Positions 5,247 to 11,492 of a stretch of DNA of 11,492 nt are shown in pieces. The stretch is from Clostridia bacterium (GTDB taxonomy: Bacteria > Bacillota > Clostridia > Oscillospirales > CAG-272): contig JAFTMP010000142.1 of the NCBI GenBank assembly GCA_017452335.1, forward strand, positions 1-11,492, written 5' to 3'. Positions within the stretch are counted from its first letter, which is position 1. Every line of letters begins with the position of its first letter. Below the pieces are notes generated by a model that made no database searches, had not been told where the DNA came from, and worked only from the letters and a program-made list of their open reading frames with translations. A program made the position numbers and the translations under genes.

Positions 5247-8200
5247 ATGCTTCGTTTGATATACGGCTGTCCTGGCGGGGGCAAAAGCAGATATATGGCA
5301 GAGCAGATCGCCGCGCGCCAAAGAGCGGGGGCAAAGGTCATTTTGCTGGTGCCCGAGCGCTTTTCGCTGGGTGCGGAACGGCAGATCTGCGCCCTGTGCG
5401 GACAGTATACCATGAATGTGGAGGTGCTGTCCTTTAAGCGCCTGTGCAACAGAGTCTTTAGAGAATACGGCGGTCTTTGCTATCATTATGCAGACAAGGG
5501 CGGACAGCTTTTGATGATGCACAGAGCCCTTGGGGAATGCCGCGGTGAGTTAGAGCAGCTTGGGGCGCTGACGCTGTCGGATAAAAATACGGTGGCGGCG
5601 ATCCATCAAAGCATGATCAGCTTTAAGCGGGGCGGTGTGGACTGGCACACGCTGGAGGAGCTGGCAGACGATCCGCAGTTTGAGGCAAGCAACAAATTAA
5701 AAAGCAAGCTGCGGGATCATGCGCGCATCGGGCGCACCTATGACCGCTTACTGCAGGAAGGCTACGACGATCCCGAGGAGGATCTGACAAGACTGTGCAC
5801 GATCTTGGATCAACACCCCTTTTTTGCCGATAAAGAGGTTTTTGTAGATGCCACCACTGCCTTTTCGGCAAGGGAGTTTGGGGTGCTTGAGCGGGTCCTT
5901 GCCCAGGGCGCACCCTTAACGGTCACTTTGCCCATGCGGGTAAAGGAAGAGCGGGCGTTTTTTGAAAAGATCCGCTATTGCAAGGAAAAGCTTTGCGAGC
6001 TGGCAAGAAAATACAACCGTCCCGTGGTGGACGATCCTGTTGTTTTGGAAGAGCCCTATTTGAAAACAGGGGAAGATCTGCGCCATTTGGAAAAGCAACT
6101 GTTTACCGAGGTGCCGACGCCCTTTTCGGGAAAGGCAGAGAAAATCGTTTTAGAGCAGTGCACCACGGCGTATGAGGAATGTAAGCGTATTGCCGCAAGG
6201 ATTTTAAAGGATGTGCAGGAAGCGGGCGGCAGATACAGGGACCACGCGGTGGCAGTGCGCAATATGGAGCAGTATAAGGGACTGCTTGAAGGGGTATTCG
6301 ATGCAAACGGTATTCCCTATGTGAGCGCCGCGCCTGTCAAGCTGGCACAGCGGGGGGCTTCCAAAACGGTGCTGACGGTGTTACGGCTCTATACGGGGCG
6401 CTTCCGCTTTGAACAGCTTTTGGAATATTTAAAAAGCGGATACTGTCCTCTTGCGGAGCAAGAGTGCTTTCTTTTGGAGGATTATGCCGTTTTGTGGCAT
6501 ATCGAGGGGATGCGCTGGGTAAAGGATGCGCCCTTTACCATGAATCCCGACGGGCACACCGCCCTGCGCACCGAGCAAACGGCACTGAAACTACAGCAGT
6601 TAAATCAGCTAAAACAGCGGCTTGCACAGCCCTTCAAGCCCCTTTTTGCAGGGCTTGACGCCGCCAAAAGCGCAACCGATTACGCAAGGGCGCTGTATGA
6701 ATTTCTCTTAGCCATCGGCATAAAGGAGCAGTTGAAGGCGCAGGCACTGCAGGCGCAGGAGCAAGAGCGGGGGCAGGAGGCACAGCTTTTTGCCGTCACC
6801 TTCAGAGAGCTGTGCGGGGTGCTTGACCAGTTGGTCAGTGTTTACGCCTCTTCACCCATGAAGGCGGAGGAATTCCTTTGGGCGCTGGAAACACTGCTTC
6901 AAGAGCGCACCATAGGCACGCTTCCTGCGGGGCAGGATCGGGTGCTTGTTTCCGATGTCTTCAATTTAAAGCCCACGGGGGTGCGCTGTCTTTACGTGGC
7001 AGGGATGAACGAAGGGGTCTTTCCCGCCGCTCCCTCTCAGGGAGGTCTGTTTTCAAATGCGGACTTAGAAGCCCTTTCTCAAGCAGGGGTGGAGCTGGCA
7101 AAGGATGCGTTCAGACAAGTTCTTGATGAGCAGTATCTTGCCTATTGTGCCTTGACCCTTCCTTACGGCTTTCTTTACATTTCCTGCCATCAAAAGAATT
7201 TAAGGGGCAGCACCTGCCGTCCTTCTGAAATTTTTGAGGAGCTTGACGGCATTTTTAAAGCGAGAAAAGAGGAGGAGCACGATCTTCTTTACGGGCGCTC
7301 GATCTGTCTTGAAAGGGCAGTGCGCGAAGGCGCGGATGAGGAGAGCGCGGCATTGCGGGCATATTTTGAAGAAGAGAGCCGTACGCTCTTTGAAAATCTG
7401 AAAAATGCACCGCTGATCGCCGCATCGGATGCCATCAGCCCCCGTCAGTGTGAAAGACTGTACGGAACTGATGCCTTGAAGATCAGCAAGAGCCGTCTTG
7501 AAACCTTTATCAATTGCCCCTTTTCCTACACCTGCTCCTATGTGCTGGGGCTGAAGGAAAAGCAGGGAGAATATACCGGAGCAAACGAGATCGGCACGCT
7601 GTTCCATTCTGTGTTTGAAGAATTGGTACAGGGAACCAAAAATGACGGAATTCCCTTTGGAAGCCTTACCGACGTGCAGATCGAAGCGCGGGTCACGGAT
7701 ATCGTGAAAAACCTTTCCAAGGGCATGCTTGACGGGGAAGAGGACGAGGACCGCATTTTTGCCCAGCTCATGCGCAGGGTGAAGAATGCCGCAGTGGTCT
7801 TTTCCAAAAACCTGCGGGATGAATTTGAAGAAAGCGCCTTTGAACCGGCATTTTGCGAGCTGCAGTTCGGCGCGGGACGGGAAGGGGAAGGAAAGCTGAC
7901 CCTTGCGCCCGTGCGGGCAGAGGGAGAGCATCCGGTGGTCATTAACGGAATTGCCGATCGTGTGGATGTTTATAAGAGCGAAGATAAAATTTATCTGCGG
8001 GTGGTGGACTATAAAACGGGCAAGGAGCTCTTCCGCCCCGAAAAGGTACAGCGGGGACTGAATTTGCAAATGCTCCTTTATTTAAGAGCTCTGCGCGACT
8101 GCAGGGACGAGCGCTTCCTTGCACAGCTTGGCGCAGGAGAACATGATCAACTCTTGCCCGCAGGCATTCAGTATTATCTGGCAGGGCATCCCGGGCTTTC

Positions 8201-8543
8201 TCTTGAAAAAAAGATGACGGGCGAGGAGATCAGACGCGCCATTGGTGCGGGCATTACCCGAAGCGGCTGGCTGATCGACGATCAAGAGGTGCTTGACGCC
8301 ATGGGCAAGATCGGCGCGGGAGACTTAAAGGGCAAGGACCCTTATGTGACCGACATCAGTGCACTTAATGACCGTCTTGACACGCTGGACGATATCTTAT
8401 CGGACATTGCGGGGCAGATCAAGGAAGGAAGTGCTCTTGCCACCCCCGACGGTGTTTCTGCGGGGGATGTGGGATGCAAATACTGCAAAATGCGTCCCGT
8501 TTGCAGAAAAAATGCCGAGAACAAGGAAAACGAAGAGGAATGA
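5247..8543 (+). CDS. addB: ATP-dependent helicase/nuclease subunit AddB
   Basis: This 1098-residue subunit of the AddAB helicase-nuclease processes double-strand breaks for RecA loading. AddB carries the nuclease known to cut the 5'-ended strand and takes part in Chi recognition. The N-terminus has the P-loop GCPGGGKS (7-14). The C-terminal RecB-type nuclease shows ADRVDV with Asp904, VVDYKTG with Asp921 and Lys923, and QMLLY with Gln941 and Tyr945. The iron-sulfur staple typical of AddB is complete: Cys757 in FINCPFSY, and Cys1077, Cys1080 and Cys1086 in CKYCKMRPVC. Length is close to B. subtilis AddB (about 1160). The start at 5247 is supported by AAAGGAAGG immediately upstream and by the family-like MLRLIYGCPGGGKS; an in-frame ATG at 5187 lies inside the terminator. 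addA follows after 12 bp. Confidence 0.95.
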   Translation: MLRLIYGCPGGGKSRYMAEQIAARQRAGAKVILLVPERFSLGAERQICALCGQYTMNVEVLSFKRLCNRVFREYGGLCYHYADKGGQLLMMHRALGECRGELEQLGALTLSDKNTVAAIHQSMISFKRGGVDWHTLEELADDPQFEASNKLKSKLRDHARIGRTYDRLLQEGYDDPEEDLTRLCTILDQHPFFADKEVFVDATTAFSAREFGVLERVLAQGAPLTVTLPMRVKEERAFFEKIRYCKEKLCELARKYNRPVVDDPVVLEEPYLKTGEDLRHLEKQLFTEVPTPFSGKAEKIVLEQCTTAYEECKRIAARILKDVQEAGGRYRDHAVAVRNMEQYKGLLEGVFDANGIPYVSAAPVKLAQRGASKTVLTVLRLYTGRFRFEQLLEYLKSGYCPLAEQECFLLEDYAVLWHIEGMRWVKDAPFTMNPDGHTALRTEQTALKLQQLNQLKQRLAQPFKPLFAGLDAAKSATDYARALYEFLLAIGIKEQLKAQALQAQEQERGQEAQLFAVTFRELCGVLDQLVSVYASSPMKAEEFLWALETLLQERTIGTLPAGQDRVLVSDVFNLKPTGVRCLYVAGMNEGVFPAAPSQGGLFSNADLEALSQAGVELAKDAFRQVLDEQYLAYCALTLPYGFLYISCHQKNLRGSTCRPSEIFEELDGIFKARKEEEHDLLYGRSICLERAVREGADEESAALRAYFEEESRTLFENLKNAPLIAASDAISPRQCERLYGTDALKISKSRLETFINCPFSYTCSYVLGLKEKQGEYTGANEIGTLFHSVFEELVQGTKNDGIPFGSLTDVQIEARVTDIVKNLSKGMLDGEEDEDRIFAQLMRRVKNAAVVFSKNLRDEFEESAFEPAFCELQFGAGREGEGKLTLAPVRAEGEHPVVINGIADRVDVYKSEDKIYLRVVDYKTGKELFRPEKVQRGLNLQMLLYLRALRDCRDERFLAQLGAGEHDQLLPAGIQYYLAGHPGLSLEKKMTGEEIRRAIGAGITRSGWLIDDQEVLDAMGKIGAGDLKGKDPYVTDISALNDRLDTLDDILSDIAGQIKEGSALATPDGVSAGDVGCKYCKMRPVCRKNAENKENEEE

Positions 8544-8555
8544 GGGGAGGACGCT

Positions 8556-11492
8556 ATGGATTTTACACCCAATAAAGGACAGCATGCCGCTATCTATACA
8601 AGGGGCAAGGAGCTGTTGGTTTCCGCTTCTGCGGGCGCGGGCAAGACCAAATCCCTTTGCTGGCGCATTGTAACGCGCCTTGCCGATCAAGAAGCTCCCG
8701 CCTCTCTTTCGCGCATGCTGGTGGTGACCTTTACAAAGGCGGCGGCGGCAGAAATGCGCAAGCGCATCGGAGAATATATCCGCATAGAGCTAAAGGACGC
8801 CGCTGAGCGCGGGGATGAAAAAACGGTAAAGCATTTAAAAAAGCAGTTGCTTCTTCTTCCCCTTGCCAAAATTTCCACCATCGACAGCTTTTGCTTGGAG
8901 CTGGTGCGCAACAATTTTGAAAAGCTTCATATTTCCCCCGGGGTACGGGTGGCAGACGGCAGTGAGCTGGAAGAGATGAAGGAGCGGATCATGCGCCGCT
9001 GTATGGGGGCGCTTTATGACGAGGATCCCTCCTTGATGGGACAGCTTACCGACGGACTGCTCACGGTCTATGCAGATGACAAGCTTCCCGAGGAGCTGGT
9101 GCGCTTTTATGAGCAGACGCTTTGCGAGCCGGGTGGGTATACTCTGCTTGAACATGCCGCAAGGATCGTGGAGGAGGATGCCCAAAAGCCGTATTTTGAG
9201 AGCTTTTGCGGGGGAGTGTGCGGGGAAAAGACGCTTGAGGAGCTGTCATTTTTCGTTGAAGAATACGAGCGCTACCTTTCCTTTTTGGAGGGGGATGAAG
9301 AAAATACTGCCCAGTATGCCTTCGTGAAGAAGGAGCTTGAGGGGCTTATCGGACTGCGCGCGCTCTTTTTAAAGGACCCCGAGGAATACTGCCGCTATTT
9401 GCAGGAGTATGAGCTTGCCCGCTTTAAGGGGGCAAAAGGGGGGGCTAAGCAAAGCGAATATTTTAAGCTGCTGCGCAAAAATGCCAAGAGCTACATTGAG
9501 AGCAAAAAGAAACAGCGCGTAGATTATGACCTGTCCGAATCTCCCCGACTTCTTAGTGAATCGGCACAGATCCTGCGGCTGTATGCACGGCTGTTTGCCC
9601 TATACGAGGGGCAGCTACAGGAGAAAAAACGCAAAATGGGGGTTATGGAATTCTCCGATATTTTGCTGTTTGCCGAAAAACTCTTTTATGACGAGCAGGG
9701 CGAAAAAACAGAGCTGGCGCGGGAGACCGCCCGTGAATTTGATGAGATTTACATTGATGAATTTCAAGACGTGAACGGACTGCAGGAGAAGATTTTCTTA
9801 GCCCTTTGTGAAAACAACCGCTTTTTGGTAGGCGATGTGAAGCAAAGCATTTACGGCTTTCGCGGCGCCTGCCCCGATATCTTTTCTTCCATGCGCGACC
9901 GTTTTCCCAGTGCCTTGGAGGAAGGCGTGCAGGGAAAGATCTTTTTAACGGAAAACTACCGCAGTAACGAAGGGGTGCTCCGCTTTGTAAACAGCACCTG
10001 CGGAAGGCTGCTATCCCTTTGTACCGATATGTCCTACTTTAAGGAGGACGATCTGGTGGCGGGTAAAAAGAGCGCGCAAACGCTCTTGCCCCATATATGC
10101 CTAATTTCCGGTGGAAAAAACAATGAGTTTTTATCGGATGCAGAGGATAAGGAGGCGGAATACACTGCCCGCTGTATCAAAGAGCTGATCGACGGGGGCA
10201 GAGCCCCCTGTGATATTGCCATACTGGTGCGCTCCAGAGGCAAAAAGCCCGAGCGCATTGCCTCGGCACTGGCAAAGCACGGTGTGAGGGCGGCAATCGA
10301 AAAGGGAAGCTCCTTTTTTGAAGCCCCCGAAATACTGTTGGCTTGCGCCCTTCTTGAAGCCATTGACAAGCCCACCGACGACATTGCCCTTGCGGCGATC
10401 ATGAAAAGCCCCATTTTCGGCTTTACCATGCAAGAGCTTACCGAGATCCGCTTGGCAGAAGGAAAAAAAGGCTCGCTTTTTGCAAGCGTTTGTGCCTACG
10501 GCGCGCGCACGGGGGAAGAGCGGGTATGCCGCGTGCCCGCCTTTTTGGCGGAATACAGGGCGCTTTCCATGGAGCTGACGGTGGAAAAGCTTTTGTGGAA
10601 GCGTTATGATGATCTGTCCCTCCTGCCCCTTCTTTGCATGGGCGAGGAAGAGGAGCGGGCAGAGCAGATCGGCGGAAATTTGCTGTATTTTTACGATATG
10701 GCAAGTGCCTTCAGCGCCAATTCCCAGGGAAGATTGGGGGCGTTTTTGGCGCACATCTCCTATCTTTCGCAAAAAGGGAAGGGCGTGGAGAGCGAAAAGG
10801 CAGATGCCCCTGCAGATGCGGTGCAGGTGATGACCTTCCACGGCTCAAAGGGACTGGAATTTCCCGTATGCTGGCTGTACGGATGCGGGGACCGCTTGGC
10901 ACTTTCCGGTAAAAGCATTCCCTTTGACCGCACCCTCGGCCCCCGCTTTCCTTTGGTACAGCGGGAGGAGGGCATCCTTTCCAGCAAAAACGCGCTCTAT
11001 CATGCCATTGAAACAAGAGCTCGGGAAAAGGGACTCAACGAGGAACTGCGCCTTCTTTACGTGGCAATGACCCGCGCTGTGGAAGAGCTGTATATCAGCG
11101 GTACGGCAAGCAAGGACCTGCTCACCCTCTTTGAGGTGTCGGAATGTATTGAAACGAAGCGGGGACATTCGGAGCTGATGGGCACGCCCTCTTATCTTTC
11201 CTTTATCGCCTGTGCGCTGGGGATGGATCGGGGAAGCTGTCAGATCCACACCGATGCCTTTCCGTGGCAGATCAGCGCGCGGCAGGATGCTTTGGAGGAA
11301 AAAGCCCAAGAGCAGACGGGCGCGCAAAGAGTGCTGTCCGATCATGAGCAGGAGCTGCTTGCACGCTATAAAGAGCGTCTTTCCTTCGTATATCCTTATG
11401 AGGATGCCGTGTCCCTGCCTGCAAAATTGGCAGTTTCAAAGCTTTCTCCCGATATTTTCGATGAAGAAAGGGAGGAAGAGCAGGAATTGCTC
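8556..11492 (+). CDS. addA: ATP-dependent helicase/nuclease subunit AddA, cut by right edge
   Basis: AddA is the 3'-to-5' superfamily 1A helicase motor of AddAB, with a C-terminal nuclease for the 3'-ended strand. 979 codons are visible in one uninterrupted frame. The motifs are the Q motif near Gln9, Walker A SASAGAGKT (23-31), VVTFTKAAAAEM (56-67), STIDSF, Walker B IDEFQD with Asp401 and Glu402, VGDVKQSIYGFRG (425-437), ENYRSNEG (466-473), VMTFHGSKGLEFP (758-770) and LLYVAMTRA (833-841). The C-terminal nuclease domain, roughly the last 200-250 residues by comparison with B. subtilis AddA (1232), lies outside. The ATG has GGGGAGG 5 nt upstream and starts 12 bp after the addB stop, so the two are co-transcribed. 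Confidence 0.96.
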   Translation, partial: MDFTPNKGQHAAIYTRGKELLVSASAGAGKTKSLCWRIVTRLADQEAPASLSRMLVVTFTKAAAAEMRKRIGEYIRIELKDAAERGDEKTVKHLKKQLLLLPLAKISTIDSFCLELVRNNFEKLHISPGVRVADGSELEEMKERIMRRCMGALYDEDPSLMGQLTDGLLTVYADDKLPEELVRFYEQTLCEPGGYTLLEHAARIVEEDAQKPYFESFCGGVCGEKTLEELSFFVEEYERYLSFLEGDEENTAQYAFVKKELEGLIGLRALFLKDPEEYCRYLQEYELARFKGAKGGAKQSEYFKLLRKNAKSYIESKKKQRVDYDLSESPRLLSESAQILRLYARLFALYEGQLQEKKRKMGVMEFSDILLFAEKLFYDEQGEKTELARETAREFDEIYIDEFQDVNGLQEKIFLALCENNRFLVGDVKQSIYGFRGACPDIFSSMRDRFPSALEEGVQGKIFLTENYRSNEGVLRFVNSTCGRLLSLCTDMSYFKEDDLVAGKKSAQTLLPHICLISGGKNNEFLSDAEDKEAEYTARCIKELIDGGRAPCDIAILVRSRGKKPERIASALAKHGVRAAIEKGSSFFEAPEILLACALLEAIDKPTDDIALAAIMKSPIFGFTMQELTEIRLAEGKKGSLFASVCAYGARTGEERVCRVPAFLAEYRALSMELTVEKLLWKRYDDLSLLPLLCMGEEEERAEQIGGNLLYFYDMASAFSANSQGRLGAFLAHISYLSQKGKGVESEKADAPADAVQVMTFHGSKGLEFPVCWLYGCGDRLALSGKSIPFDRTLGPRFPLVQREEGILSSKNALYHAIETRAREKGLNEELRLLYVAMTRAVEELYISGTASKDLLTLFEVSECIETKRGHSELMGTPSYLSFIACALGMDRGSCQIHTDAFPWQISARQDALEEKAQEQTGAQRVLSDHEQELLARYKERLSFVYPYEDAVSLPAKLAVSKLSPDIFDEEREEEQELL

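Noticed and set aside
7200..8069. 289-codon minus-strand open frame
   Set aside because: It is antisense to the AddB nuclease region, whose catalytic and iron-sulfur motifs are intact. It has no domain I recognise and no ribosome binding site was apparent.
10131..10841. 236-codon minus-strand open frame and overlapping neighbours
   Set aside because: These are antisense shadows of addA, which reads through in one frame with all helicase motifs in order.

Overview
The window looks like chromosomal DNA from an anaerobic, moderately GC-rich low-GC-clade firmicute, most likely Clostridia. The grounds are the oxygen-sensitive class III ribonucleotide reductase with its radical-SAM activase, an AddAB rather than RecBCD recombination nuclease, strong AGGAGG-type ribosome binding sites, and a diverged clostridial-type topoisomerase B subunit. 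No mobile element, CRISPR array, tRNA or rRNA was seen. Nearly all of the window is coding.

Left half, minus strand (1-2876). A tightly packed run, a short QueG-like double [4Fe-4S] protein, a C_GCAxxG_C_C redox-type protein and nrdG, is joined by two 4-bp ATGA overlaps. It is read from a good sigma-A-type promoter at 2942-2970. After a 221-bp gap comes nrdD, which has its own near-consensus promoter and runs off the left edge. Just upstream of that promoter are two NrdR boxes whose centres are 32 bp apart. The distal box is the core of a 40-bp perfect palindrome. Deoxynucleotide supply by NrdD is therefore probably repressed by NrdR, while the activase operon shows no such boxes.

Right half, plus strand (3029-11492). 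A divergent strong promoter drives a gyrB/parE-like ATPase-toprim subunit of type IIA topoisomerase. It is diverged from ordinary GyrB/ParE but keeps the key catalytic residues. It ends in an intrinsic terminator and no A subunit lies next to it. Then come addB and addA, 12 bp apart, which encode the helicase-nuclease that resects double-strand breaks. addA is cut by the right edge before its nuclease domain.

No clear new defence or mobile system is present. The points most worth a second look are the NrdR operator inside an unusually long palindrome, the QueG-like/C_GCAxxG/NrdG operon, and the orphan topoisomerase B subunit.
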